Positions 8,797 through 21,898 of a stretch of 46,774 nt of DNA are shown here, piece after piece. Within the stretch, counting starts at the first letter, position 1; the number at the start of each line of letters is the position of its first letter. This stretch comes from Burkholderiales bacterium. Lineage in GTDB: Bacteria; Pseudomonadota; Gammaproteobacteria; Burkholderiales; Burkholderiaceae_C. Below the pieces are notes generated by a model that was given only the letters and a program-made list of their open reading frames with translations, made no database searches and was not told the origin of the DNA. The position numbers and the translations under genes are program-made. The stretch spans positions 1-46,774 of the forward strand of contig CANCVB010000021.1 of NCBI GenBank assembly GCA_947381415.1, in the 5' to 3' direction.

Positions 8797-9205
8797 ATTT
8801 CAAGTTCGCTTTGAGAATATGCGCCAAGCTGAAGGTTTCACTGTTCAACAGTTTGGCCGTTCGTATTTTTTCAAACTCGTTCAAGATACTGGCGGCATCG
8901 GTATGGTTGAGCAGCAAGAGCTTGATGACTGATTCGATTTTTTGTTGCGCCAGTTTGGTTTTCTCTAAAGCCTTGTTGGCGTGGTCGGTGTTGGCTGCAT
9001 GCGCCTCCATGCGTTTGGCATGCGCAGGATCGTGCTGGTCGTGCGCTACCTCATGGCTGGTTTTGCCACCCACTACAGCCAAACCTGTTTCCGAGTGATG
9101 CGTTTCTTGCAGGCCATGGATCAGCAAATCCAGGTCGAGTTTCAAATGCTCGGCCAACTCCACCAAGGCATACAAGGTATCGGCCAGTTCTCGGTCGCGG
9201 GTCAC
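8795..9205 (-). CDS. Uncharacterised His-rich helical protein
   Basis: I do not recognise this 136-residue protein. The GTG at 9205 lies 8 nt after the potassium-channel stop on the same strand; no clear Shine-Dalgarno is visible, and the ATG nearby is out of frame and hits TGA at once. The N-terminal 30 residues (ADTLYALVELAEHLKLDLDLLI) look like an amphipathic helix. The middle (about 36-75) is rich in histidine and acidic residues (HHSETG, HEVAHDQHDPAHAKRMEAHAANTDHAN). The C-terminal half is a charged helix with heptad character. There is no signal peptide or membrane segment. Position suggests co-transcription with the channel, and a terminator at its stop supports a real gene end. It could be a channel-associated cytoplasmic protein; this is a guess from context only. 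Confidence 0.6.
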   Translation of the reverse strand: MTRDRELADTLYALVELAEHLKLDLDLLIHGLQETHHSETGLAVVGGKTSHEVAHDQHDPAHAKRMEAHAANTDHANKALEKTKLAQQKIESVIKLLLLNHTDAASILNEFEKIRTAKLLNSETFSLAHILKANLK

Positions 9206-9213
9206 ATTCAGGC

Positions 9214-10248
9214 TTAGAAGTTGCGGGTGCGTGACTTGATGTCGTCTTCAGACATCAACTCAATTTCATTGGCACGTTGCTCGGAAACCCAGCCGCGCTT
9301 GACCATCATCCCAAGGATGTTTTCGCGGGTGGCTTTGACGTTGTCATCTTCGGTAATTTGCTCGCCAAACAGCATCACCATGATAGTTTTGCCCACAATG
9401 TTCAACAAAATACCAAACAGAACCAATCCCATCAACATGGTGCAGCCTGCAATCACCCTGCCCCAGAATGTCACGGGATACATATCGCCATAACCGGTGG
9501 TGGTCAAGGTCACGATACACCACCACATGGCGGCGGGGATAGAGGTGAAGAAGCGTTTGTCGGGCGTGATGGTATTGCCACTGACGGGGTCAACTGGACT
9601 AAACAAAGCCGCTTCAGGGGGTGAGCCCTCGGGCAAAGGGGTGACTTTGAGTTGTGCATCAAGTGCGGCCTGTCCAATGGCCATGTTTTCCGCAGAGTAC
9701 AAATTGCCTTCGGCGTAGTACATCAAGGTGCTGGAGATCATCACGACCGAAAACAAGGCAATGAAGTAGATCTTCAGGTTAGTCACGATGGGGTTGCTGC
9801 TCTCGAGGGAGTTTTGAATTTGCTGCAATGCAATGCGAGCCATTTTCAGCACCCGTAAGACCCGAACCACGCGCAAGACACGCAGTACCTTGCTGCCTTG
9901 CAAGGCGGTCAGGTTCATGATCATCAGGTAGGTGGGAACAATGGAAATCAGGTCAACCAAGCCCCAAAAGCTGAAAAAGTATTTCACGCGGTCTTTGGCA
10001 AAGTAAAGATTACCTAAATAGTCCACTGTGAAAAACAACACAGCCGTATATTCAACCAACTTGAACAGGTTGCCGTGCTCACTGGCATAGGGCTCTACGG
10101 TTTCACCCGCCAGGGTCAAGCAGGATATAAAAATCCAAAAATTCACGACCGAGACCCAAGCCTGAAAATTTCTGGCCAAGGGGTTGGTGAACATCGATCT
10201 CAAAAAACCTTCGTTAGCGTCATTCGCTACGTGTGAGGAAGTAGACAT
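9214..10248 (-). CDS. Voltage-gated (Kv-type) potassium channel
   Basis: Six-helix ion channel subunit of 344 residues. S1 is near residues 30-48, S2 near 62-82 (AVLFFTVDYLGNLYFA) and S3 near 93-110. S4 at 120-138 (SKVLRVLRVVRVLRVLKMAR) has arginines every third position, the voltage-sensor pattern. S5 is at 158-178, and the pore at 240-262 has the selectivity filter TLTTTGYGD (GYG at 252-254), diagnostic of potassium. S6 follows to about 293, and a short cytoplasmic tail with SEQRANEIELMSEDDIKS ends the protein. An unusual hydrophilic stretch of about 50 residues (181-232) separates S5 from the pore helix. The gene has its own candidate promoter overlapping the end of purL. It is followed at 8 nt by the His-rich gene. 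Confidence 0.93.
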   Translation of the reverse strand: MSTSSHVANDANEGFLRSMFTNPLARNFQAWVSVVNFWIFISCLTLAGETVEPYASEHGNLFKLVEYTAVLFFTVDYLGNLYFAKDRVKYFFSFWGLVDLISIVPTYLMIMNLTALQGSKVLRVLRVVRVLRVLKMARIALQQIQNSLESSNPIVTNLKIYFIALFSVVMISSTLMYYAEGNLYSAENMAIGQAALDAQLKVTPLPEGSPPEAALFSPVDPVSGNTITPDKRFFTSIPAAMWWCIVTLTTTGYGDMYPVTFWGRVIAGCTMLMGLVLFGILLNIVGKTIMVMLFGEQITEDDNVKATRENILGMMVKRGWVSEQRANEIELMSEDDIKSRTRNF

Positions 10249-10281
10249 ATCAAAACCTATTAAAACAACAAACTTGAATGT

Positions 10282-10309
10282 ATCCTACATTAATTTTGTT
10301 GAATTTCAA
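10282..10309 (-). promoter_or_regulatory. Candidate sigma-70 promoter of the potassium channel gene
   Basis: On the minus strand, TTGAAA (10309-10304) and TAGGAT (10287-10282) are 16 bp apart, about 33 bp upstream of the channel ATG at 10248. The region is markedly AT-rich against its surroundings, and the -35 overlaps the purL stop codon. This would let the channel be expressed apart from purL. Confidence 0.5.
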
Positions 10310-13300
10310 TTCAGCCAAGTCCGCGCATTGCGCCACAAACGCATCCACGGGCTAAAACCAAAAGAATTTTCAGATTTTGCTTGTGGATAGTGGCTGAATT
10401 GCAGCGTTCTGAACACCCGTTCGGGGTGAGGCATCATGGCGGTGAAGCGGCCATTGGCGGTTGTCACAGCCGTTATGCCCCCTGGGCTGCCGTTGGGGTT
10501 AAAGGGATAGGCCTCGGTCGCCTGTCCATGGTTGTCCACAAAACGCATGGCTGACAGCACCTTCGATGCATCGCCTTGTTTGGAAAAGTTGGCAAACCCT
10601 TCGCCATGTGCCACAGCGATGGGCGCTCTTAGTCCGGCCATGCCTTGGAAGAACAGGCTGGGGGAGTCCATGACTTCCACCATGGACAAACGCGCTTCAA
10701 AGCGGTCACTTTGGTTGTGCGTGAAACGCGGCCAGTCTTGCGCCCCAGGGATGATGCTGGCGAGTTCTGCAAACATTTGGCAACCGTTGCATACCCCTAA
10801 GCCAAAGGTGTCTTGGCGCTGAAAAAACGCTTGAAACTGTGTATTCAAGCCGGGGTGAAAAAGAATGCTGCGTGCCCAGCCCACACCGGCCCCCAAGGTA
10901 TCACCGTAGCTGAACCCCCCGCAGGCCACCAGCCCTTGAAAGTCTTTCAAATGGGTGCGTCCTTGCTGCAGGTCGGTCATGTGAACGTCATAGGCCTCAA
11001 AACCCGCCTCGGTGAAGGCATAGGCCATTTCCACATGGGAGTTAACGCCCTGCTCGCGCAGCACCGCCACACGGGGGCGAGCGCTGTGCACATAAGGTGC
11101 GGCAGGTGGCGCCAAAAAGTTGGCAGGCAGGTGCAGGTGCAAGCCCGGGTCGCTGGGGTCGCCCGCTGCCGCATGTTCTTGGTCAGCCGTCAAGGGGTTG
11201 TCGCGCTCACGAGAGATCTTCCAGCTGACGCTGTCCCATACCTGATGCAAATCTTGCAGTGCTGCAGAAAAAACCTCTTTGGCGTCACGCCACACGGTGA
11301 TTTGGGGCGCTGGGCTGATGCGGGTCTTGCCAATGACGTGGCTGTGTGCAGACAAGCCGTGTTGACGAAGAATGTGCATGGCTTTGTCGCGCTCAGACGT
11401 GGCGACTTGAATCACCACGCCCAGCTCTTCGTTGAAGAGGGCTTGCAGTGTCAACTCTTCCCGCCTGGCACCGATTTGCTGCGCCCAATTTTTGCTGTCC
11501 CCGTGGTCAGCGCGGCTGTCACTGACGCCGTCTCCCTCGGTCACCAACAAATCGATGTTCAGGTCCACCCCTGCGCGGCCTGCAAACGCCATTTCGCACA
11601 CCGTCGCCCACAAGCCGCCATCGCTCTTGTCGTGGTAGGCCAAGAGCAGACCTTGCTGGCGTAAATCGTTGATCGCCTTGACAAGTTGCAGCAAATTTTG
11701 GGGGTCATCCAGGTCGGGGGTGACACCGCCGGCTTGTTCCAAGATTTGCGCCAACATGCTTGCACCCATGCGTTTTTGTCCGCGCCCCAGGTCAATCAAC
11801 AGCAGACTGCTGTCTTGGGTGGCGTCAAGTTGAGGGGTGAGGTTGCCTCGGACATCGTCCAAGCTGACAAAAGCGGTGACGATCAGGCTCACCGGTGAGG
11901 TCACTTGGCGTTGTGAGCCCTGCTCGCTCCAACGGGTGCGCATGGACAAACTGTCTTTGCCCACGGGTATGGAAATACCCAGGGCAGGACACAATTCCAG
12001 TCCCACCGCCTTGACGGTGTCGTAGAGCGCGGCATCTTCGCCCTCCTCGCCGCAGGCAGCCATCCAATTGGCGGAGAGTTTGACTTTGTCCAAGGTGATC
12101 GGGGCAGCCAGCAGGTTGGTGATGGCTTCGGCCACGGCCATGCGGCCCGAAGCGGCAGGGTTGAGTGCGGCAATCGGGGTGCGCTCACCCATGCTCATGG
12201 CTTCACCGGCATGGCTTGAAAAATCTGCCAAGGTGATGGCGCAATCGGCCACAGGCACTTGCCATGGCCCCACCATGGGGTCGCGGTGACTCAGACCACC
12301 CACGGTCCGGTCGCCAATGGTGATCAAAAACCGTTTACTCGCCACCGTGGGATGCGCCAGCACCTGAATGGCTGCGTCTTGTAACCGCACATCGTTCAGG
12401 TTCAAAGGCGGTGAATGGCGAACCACGCGGGTGACATCTCTGTGCATCTTGGGAGGCTTGCCCAATAAAACGTCCAAAGGCATGTCCACCGGTGTTGCGT
12501 GTGTGCCGTCCTTGACCACCAACTGCGGCTTGGCCAAGGTTTTACCCACCACCGAGAACGGACAACGCTCACGCGCACAAAAGAATTCAAACTGCGACAA
12601 AGACGCCGGGTCGATCGCCAAGACATAACGCTCTTGGCTCTCATTGCTCCAAATTTCTCGCGCCGACATGCCCGATTCTTCCAAATGGACATTGCGTAAA
12701 TCAAAGCGGGCACCACGGCCCGCGTCGTTCACCAACTCAGGGAACGCGTTGGAGAGTCCACCTGCGCCCACATCGTGGATGGCCAAGATGGGTGACATGG
12801 GGCCCAAGGCATTGCAATGGTTGATCACCTCTTGGGCACGCCGCTGAATTTCAGGGTTACCGCGTTGCACCGAATCAAAGTCCAAGGCCACGCTGTTGCT
12901 GCCACTGGCCAAAGAACTGGCGGCTCCGCCGCCCATGCCAATGCGCATACCAGGACCGCCCAATTGAATCAACAAGGTGCCTGGGGGGAATTCGATTTTG
13001 CGGGTCAACTCGCGCTGCACCACGCCCAAACCACCTGCAATCATGATGGGCTTGTGGTAGCCGCGTTGGACGCCATCGACCACTTGCTCGTATTCACGGA
13101 AATAGCCCAACAAATTGGGGCGCCCAAACTCGTTGTTAAAGGCCGCACCACCTAATGGTCCTTCGGTCATGATGGCCAAGGCGCTGGCCATGTGCGCCGG
13201 CTGTCCCAACTCACTGCCCCAGAGCTTGGAGACACTGAAGCCGGTTAAGCCTGCCTTGGGTTTGGCGCCACGCCCTGTGGCGCCTTCGTCTCGAATCTCG

Positions 13301-14259
13301 CCACCGGCCCCTGTGGCTGCACCTGGAAACGGCGAGATGGCCGTGGGGTGGTTATGGGTTTCCACCTTCATCAATACATGTTGAACACCTTGCGACTTGT
13401 CGTAGCGGGGCATGAAACCCGTCAAGGGCGCTGCAAACTTTTCAACCGTGTGGCCTTTCATGATGGCCGCGTTGTCCGAGTAAGCCACCACCGTGTGCTG
13501 CGGAGAGGTCGCGTGGGTATGGCGAATCATGGCAAACAAGCTATGGCTTTGCGCCTCGCCATCGATGCTGAAGGTGGCATTGAAAATTTTGTGGCGGCAG
13601 TGCTCGCTGTTGGCCTGGGCGAACATCATCAGTTCTGCATCACTGGGGTTGCGACCCAGCTTGGTAAAGGCCTGCATCAAATAATCGATCTCATCGTCAG
13701 CCAGTGCCAGACCCCAATCGGTGTTGGCTTGCACCAAAGCAGCACGTCCCTGCCCCTGAATATCCACCCAATGCAAATCCTGCGCAGGCAAGGCGCGAAA
13801 CAGCGCATGGGTTTGTTGCGCATCATTCCAAACGGTCTCGGTCATGCGGTCGTGCAACAGGGCCTGAATGGCTGGTCGGTCCTCAGCGCCCAAGCTGTGT
13901 GTGGTGGTTATGCGGTATTCGACCAAGCGCTCGATACGCTGCACAGCAAAGCCACAGTTGCGCGCAATGTCGCTGGCTTTGGACGCCCAAGGCGAGACCG
14001 TACCTAAGCGGGGAGACACCCACCACACGGTTTCCTGGGCGGTAGCACGGTCATCAGACGAAGGTTTAGCGTCTAGCAAGCGCGCCATGCGTTGGCCGTC
14101 AACGGCAGACAAAGGTTTCGCGGTGGCAACCAAAAACACTTCACGCGCGCGCAAGGCCCTGATGGAGGGCCGTGTTTGTTGCACTTTTTGCAGCAAACCT
14201 TGGATTTTGAAGGGGCTAAAGGCTTCACCGCCTTGGAATGTGCTGATCTGAACGGTCAC
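10306..14259 (-). CDS. purL: Phosphoribosylformylglycinamidine synthase (FGAM synthase)
   Basis: Large fused PurL of gamma/beta-proteobacteria, catalysing step four of purine synthesis: FGAR, glutamine and ATP to FGAM. From the GTG at 14259 it has 1317 residues (E. coli 1295). Order: PurS-like N-domain, helical linker ([22 protein letters not shown]), two AIRS-type synthetase halves ([34 protein letters not shown]), then a glutamine amidotransferase with catalytic cysteine in GVCNGCQMF (about C1157) and the His/Glu pair in MMPHPERVF. An open frame extends to ATGs at 14313 and 14337, but the extra 18-26 residues (Pro/Leu-rich, crossing a run of eight C) have no counterpart in the family, whose N-terminus aligns with [18 protein letters not shown]. 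Divergent from map. Confidence 0.95.
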   Translation of the reverse strand: MTVQISTFQGGEAFSPFKIQGLLQKVQQTRPSIRALRAREVFLVATAKPLSAVDGQRMARLLDAKPSSDDRATAQETVWWVSPRLGTVSPWASKASDIARNCGFAVQRIERLVEYRITTTHSLGAEDRPAIQALLHDRMTETVWNDAQQTHALFRALPAQDLHWVDIQGQGRAALVQANTDWGLALADDEIDYLMQAFTKLGRNPSDAELMMFAQANSEHCRHKIFNATFSIDGEAQSHSLFAMIRHTHATSPQHTVVAYSDNAAIMKGHTVEKFAAPLTGFMPRYDKSQGVQHVLMKVETHNHPTAISPFPGAATGAGGEIRDEGATGRGAKPKAGLTGFSVSKLWGSELGQPAHMASALAIMTEGPLGGAAFNNEFGRPNLLGYFREYEQVVDGVQRGYHKPIMIAGGLGVVQRELTRKIEFPPGTLLIQLGGPGMRIGMGGGAASSLASGSNSVALDFDSVQRGNPEIQRRAQEVINHCNALGPMSPILAIHDVGAGGLSNAFPELVNDAGRGARFDLRNVHLEESGMSAREIWSNESQERYVLAIDPASLSQFEFFCARERCPFSVVGKTLAKPQLVVKDGTHATPVDMPLDVLLGKPPKMHRDVTRVVRHSPPLNLNDVRLQDAAIQVLAHPTVASKRFLITIGDRTVGGLSHRDPMVGPWQVPVADCAITLADFSSHAGEAMSMGERTPIAALNPAASGRMAVAEAITNLLAAPITLDKVKLSANWMAACGEEGEDAALYDTVKAVGLELCPALGISIPVGKDSLSMRTRWSEQGSQRQVTSPVSLIVTAFVSLDDVRGNLTPQLDATQDSSLLLIDLGRGQKRMGASMLAQILEQAGGVTPDLDDPQNLLQLVKAINDLRQQGLLLAYHDKSDGGLWATVCEMAFAGRAGVDLNIDLLVTEGDGVSDSRADHGDSKNWAQQIGARREELTLQALFNEELGVVIQVATSERDKAMHILRQHGLSAHSHVIGKTRISPAPQITVWRDAKEVFSAALQDLHQVWDSVSWKISRERDNPLTADQEHAAAGDPSDPGLHLHLPANFLAPPAAPYVHSARPRVAVLREQGVNSHVEMAYAFTEAGFEAYDVHMTDLQQGRTHLKDFQGLVACGGFSYGDTLGAGVGWARSILFHPGLNTQFQAFFQRQDTFGLGVCNGCQMFAELASIIPGAQDWPRFTHNQSDRFEARLSMVEVMDSPSLFFQGMAGLRAPIAVAHGEGFANFSKQGDASKVLSAMRFVDNHGQATEAYPFNPNGSPGGITAVTTANGRFTAMMPHPERVFRTLQFSHYPQAKSENSFGFSPWMRLWRNARTWLN

Positions 14260-14363
14260 GGGCGAGCCTGGTAAGGGAAGCGATGGGGGGGGAAGACAAA
14301 AGAGATTTGGCATTGATTTTACTGGCTGGAACGACATCTGCGGGACCTTGGTGAAGAGCCTGA

Positions 14364-14369
14364 GATAAT
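14364..14369 (+). promoter_or_regulatory. Candidate -10 element of map, leaderless spacing
   Basis: GATAAT, five of six matches to TATAAT, ends 6 nt before the map ATG at 14376. No convincing -35 lies 16-18 bp upstream, and no Shine-Dalgarno sequence lies between it and the start. If used, transcription would begin at or next to the ATG. Confidence 0.4.
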
Positions 14370-14375
14370 TTGCCC

Positions 14376-15188
14376 ATGACCATTACCATCAAAGACGAAC
14401 AAGGCATTCAAGGCATGCGTTTGGCGGGGCGATTAGCCTCGGAAGTGCTGGATTTCCTCACGCCCCATGTGCAAGCCGGTGTCACCACCAATGCGCTGGA
14501 CAAGTTGGCACACGACTACATCACCCAAGTGCAGCAAGCCATACCCGCGCCATTGAACTACGCACCCAATGGTTACAACCCCTACCCCAAGTCGATTTGT
14601 ACCTCGATCAACCACCAAGTCTGTCATGGCATCCCCAATGACAAGGCTTTGAAAAAAGGCGACATCGTCAACATTGACATCACCGTCATCAAAAACGGCT
14701 GGCATGGCGATACCAGTCGCATGTTTGTGGTGGGTGAAGGCTCCATTGCGGCCAAACGTCTGTGCGCCATGACCTACGAAGCCATGTGGCATGGCATCGT
14801 CAAGGTCAAACCAGGCGCACGTCTTGGCGACATTGGCCACGCCATCCAGTTGTTTGCGGAAGGTTTGGGCTTTTCGGTGGTGCGCGAGTTTTGCGGCCAC
14901 GGTATTGGCCAAGTGTTTCATGAAGAACCACAAGTGTTGCACTACGGCAAGCCAGGCACCTTGGAAGAGCTGCGAGCAGGTATGACCTTTACCATCGAGC
15001 CCATGATCAATGCGGGCAAAAAAGACATCCGTGAAACGGGTGACGGTTGGACCATCGTGACCCGCGACCACTCCTTGTCCGCGCAATGGGAACACACGGT
15101 GTTGGTCACGCCCACCGGCTATGAAGTGCTTACCCTCTCCGAGGGCAGTCCGCCCTTGCCTGCGTTTGTGACCAGCACTTCTTGTTAG
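14376..15188 (+). CDS. map: Type I methionine aminopeptidase
   Basis: Cytoplasmic metallo-enzyme that removes the initiator methionine from nascent proteins, 270 residues. All five metal ligands are present: D101 and D112 ([19 protein letters not shown]), H175 ([14 protein letters not shown]), E208 (TFTIEPMI) and E239 (QWEHTVLVT). The [21 protein letters not shown] substrate-side segment is typical. The ATG at 14376 gives the usual N-terminus [18 protein letters not shown]; a TTG two codons earlier is not needed. Divergent from purL. glnD starts 6 nt after its stop, so map-glnD is an operon. The start region looks leaderless. Confidence 0.97.
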   Translation: MTITIKDEQGIQGMRLAGRLASEVLDFLTPHVQAGVTTNALDKLAHDYITQVQQAIPAPLNYAPNGYNPYPKSICTSINHQVCHGIPNDKALKKGDIVNIDITVIKNGWHGDTSRMFVVGEGSIAAKRLCAMTYEAMWHGIVKVKPGARLGDIGHAIQLFAEGLGFSVVREFCGHGIGQVFHEEPQVLHYGKPGTLEELRAGMTFTIEPMINAGKKDIRETGDGWTIVTRDHSLSAQWEHTVLVTPTGYEVLTLSEGSPPLPAFVTSTSC

Positions 15189-15194
15189 CGCCCG

Positions 15195-17810
15195 GTGAGT
15201 CCGTCCTCGCCCGATTTCAAACAACGCAAGCAAGCTTTGTTGCTGGCCTGTGCCCAACAGCAAAGCCTGAGGCACGCCTCACGGGTTCGCAAACACTTGC
15301 AGCAACTCAGCCAGTTGTGCGACGACAGCTTGCTGGATTTATGGCAACGGGCAGCCATGCCTGCCCAAGCCTGCTTGGTGGCGGTGGGTGGTTATGGTCG
15401 GCAAGCCTTGTTTCCCTGTTCCGACGTCGATGTGTTGGTCTTGTTGCCTGATGGTCTGTCCCCGCACGACAGCCCCGAATTACAGTCCGCGATTGAGCGT
15501 TTTATAGGCAGTTGTTGGGATGCAGGCTTAGAGATTGGCTCCAGTGTTCGCAATTTGCAAGAGTGCATTCAAGAAGCCGCCGGTGACATCACGGTGCAAA
15601 CCTCGATGCTTGAATCTCGCCGACTGGTCGGTGATGAAGCCTTGTACGACGCCTTCAACCAAGGTTTTCACAAGCATTTAGACCCACGTGCTTTTTTCAT
15701 GGGCAAAACGCTGGAAATGCAGCAACGCCATACCAAGTTCGCGAATTCCCCTTATTCGCTTGAACCCAATTGCAAAGAGTCGCCTGGCGGATTGCGTGAT
15801 TTGCAAATGCTGTTGTGGTTGGCCAAGGCCAGTGGTTTGGGTGGCCGCTGGAAAGACTTGGCACACCACCAAATGGTGACACCTTTGGAATTGCGCCAAT
15901 TGCAACGCAACGAAGATGTCTTGTCTTTGGTGCGTTGGCGCTTGCACTTCATTGCCCAACGCCGTGAAGACCGTTTGGTTTTTGATTTGCAAACTGCCGT
16001 TTCGCAAGACCTGGGGCTGGCGCCGCCCCCAGGCGAACAACGCCACGCTCGCCGCGCCAGCGAAGCCCTGATGAAGCACTATTACTGGGCTGCCAAAGCG
16101 GTGACGCAGTTGAACCAAATCGTGCATCTGAACATGCAAGAGTGGTTGTTCGAACAAGCCACCGCGCATCCGCCTCGTCCATTGAACGAGTACTTCCTCG
16201 ACAGATCCGGCATGCTCGATCTGGTCGACGATGGTGTCTACCAACGTCACCCTGAGGCGATCTTGCAAACCTTTTTGCTTTACCAAGAAACCGTGGGCAT
16301 CAAAGGTTTTTCGGCACGAACGCTTCGTGCGCTGTACAACGCACGCGGCTTGATGGATGCGGGTTTTCGGCGAGACCCCGTCAACCGCGCGATGTTCATG
16401 CGCATCCTCAAGTCCCCGCAAGGCATCACCCATGCCATGCGTTTGATGAACCAGACGTCGGTGCTGGGACGTTATTTGTGGGTGTTTCGCCGCATCGTTG
16501 GACAAATGCAGCACGACCTGTTTCATGTCTACACGGTTGACCAGCATATTTTGATGGTGCTGCGCAATGTCCGGCGATTTTTCATCGTTGAACACGCCCA
16601 TGAATACCCTTTTTGCTCGCAACTTGCCGCCGGTTGGGAGCAGGCCTGGATTTTGTACGTCGCCGCCCTTTTCCACGACATCGCCAAAGGGCGCGGTGGC
16701 GACCACTCCGATTTGGGTGAGCATGAGGTGCGTATTTTTTGCCGCCAGCATGGGGTTGGCAAAGAAGACATGCAATTGATCGCCTTCTTGGTCCGCGAGC
16801 ACTTGACCATGAGTCGTGTTGCACAAAAGGAAGATTTAAGCGACCCTGAGGTCATCCACGCGTTTGCCAAGCGGGTCGGCAACGAGCGTTATTTAACAGC
16901 CCTGTATTTACTGACAGTTGCTGATATTCGCGGCACCAGCCCCAAAGTATGGAATGCGTGGAAGGGCAAGTTGCTGGAAGATCTCTACCGCGCCAGTGCG
17001 GCGGTATTGGGTGGGCAAACCCATGACCCCGATGCCGTGGTCGAAACGCGCAAACGCCAAGCTTTGGAAACCCTCAACCTGTACGCCATGCCATTCGAGT
17101 CACACAAAGACCTGTGGAGCACCTTGGATGTGGGCTACTTTATGCGCCATGATGCGGCTGATATTGCTTGGCATACACGCCAACTCTCGCGTCCTTTGGC
17201 GCTGGCGAAAGCCTCTGGCAGCGCACCTGGGGTGACTGTCAAGGCCAGGTTATCCCCCTTGGGTGAAGGTTTGCAAGTGATGGTCTACACCCCAGACCAA
17301 ACCGATTTGTTTGCACGCATCTGCGGCTATTTCGACCAAGCCGGTTTCAGTATTTTGGACGCCAAAGTGCATACCGCACGAAATGGCTATGCATTGGACA
17401 CCTTTCAGGTGGTGACCGAGATGCTAGACACCCATTACCGAGAATTGACGGTGATGGTGGAAAACGATTTAAAGCACGCCATTGAGACAGCTTCGCCCCT
17501 GCCCAAGGCCTCGCGTGGCAGAGTGTCACGACGGGTGAAAAGTTTTCCTGTGGCCCCTCGTGTGAGCTTGCAACCCGATGAAAAAGCCCAGCGCTGGTTG
17601 CTGTCTATTTCTGCCAGTGACCGTGTGGGTTTGCTGTATGGCGTGGCTCAAGTCTTAGCCCACCACCATATCAATGTCTTGCTGGCCAAAGTCACCACCT
17701 TGGGTGAACGGGTAGAAGATACTTTTCTAATTGACGGTGCGGTTTTGCAGCATAACCGTCAGCAACTCGATCTGGAAACTGAATTGCTGGGGGTGATTGG
17801 TCCCAACTGA
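15195..17810 (+). CDS. glnD: Bifunctional [protein-PII] uridylyltransferase/uridylyl-removing enzyme
   Basis: Nitrogen sensor that uridylylates and deuridylylates PII proteins according to glutamine, 871 residues (E. coli GlnD 890). Domains in order: nucleotidyltransferase with VGGYGRQALFPCSDVDVLVL (GGYGR 65-69, metal aspartates D77 and D79), a PII-uridylyltransferase helical region, an HD hydrolase (VYTVDQHILMVL, FHDIAKGRGGDHSDLG at about 490-503), and two C-terminal ACT domains (LQVMVYTPDQTDLFARICGY; LLSISASDRVGLLYGVAQVL). The start is GTG at 15195, 6 nt after map. It faces the ROK kinase convergently with 37 bp between the stops; no clear terminator is seen there. Confidence 0.97.
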   Translation: MSPSSPDFKQRKQALLLACAQQQSLRHASRVRKHLQQLSQLCDDSLLDLWQRAAMPAQACLVAVGGYGRQALFPCSDVDVLVLLPDGLSPHDSPELQSAIERFIGSCWDAGLEIGSSVRNLQECIQEAAGDITVQTSMLESRRLVGDEALYDAFNQGFHKHLDPRAFFMGKTLEMQQRHTKFANSPYSLEPNCKESPGGLRDLQMLLWLAKASGLGGRWKDLAHHQMVTPLELRQLQRNEDVLSLVRWRLHFIAQRREDRLVFDLQTAVSQDLGLAPPPGEQRHARRASEALMKHYYWAAKAVTQLNQIVHLNMQEWLFEQATAHPPRPLNEYFLDRSGMLDLVDDGVYQRHPEAILQTFLLYQETVGIKGFSARTLRALYNARGLMDAGFRRDPVNRAMFMRILKSPQGITHAMRLMNQTSVLGRYLWVFRRIVGQMQHDLFHVYTVDQHILMVLRNVRRFFIVEHAHEYPFCSQLAAGWEQAWILYVAALFHDIAKGRGGDHSDLGEHEVRIFCRQHGVGKEDMQLIAFLVREHLTMSRVAQKEDLSDPEVIHAFAKRVGNERYLTALYLLTVADIRGTSPKVWNAWKGKLLEDLYRASAAVLGGQTHDPDAVVETRKRQALETLNLYAMPFESHKDLWSTLDVGYFMRHDAADIAWHTRQLSRPLALAKASGSAPGVTVKARLSPLGEGLQVMVYTPDQTDLFARICGYFDQAGFSILDAKVHTARNGYALDTFQVVTEMLDTHYRELTVMVENDLKHAIETASPLPKASRGRVSRRVKSFPVAPRVSLQPDEKAQRWLLSISASDRVGLLYGVAQVLAHHHINVLLAKVTTLGERVEDTFLIDGAVLQHNRQQLDLETELLGVIGPN

Positions 17811-17847
17811 GGGCTGTGTGCCGCCATTGCAGGACGACGCCAAGGTC

Positions 17848-21894
<4,047 letters not shown>

Positions 21895-21898
<4 letters not shown>

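Noticed and set aside
10813-11664. 283-codon plus-strand open frame
   Set aside because: Antisense to purL synthetase and amidotransferase regions, with no recognisable domain.
14285-14292. Run of eight G as a phase-variation switch of purL
   Set aside because: purL is a housekeeping gene and the likely GTG start lies downstream of the run, so slippage would not alter the protein.
14433-15275. 280-codon minus-strand open frame
   Set aside because: Antisense to map and the start of glnD; a shadow frame.
15678-16826. 382-codon minus-strand open frame
   Set aside because: Antisense to glnD, which has clear domains; this frame shows no motif.
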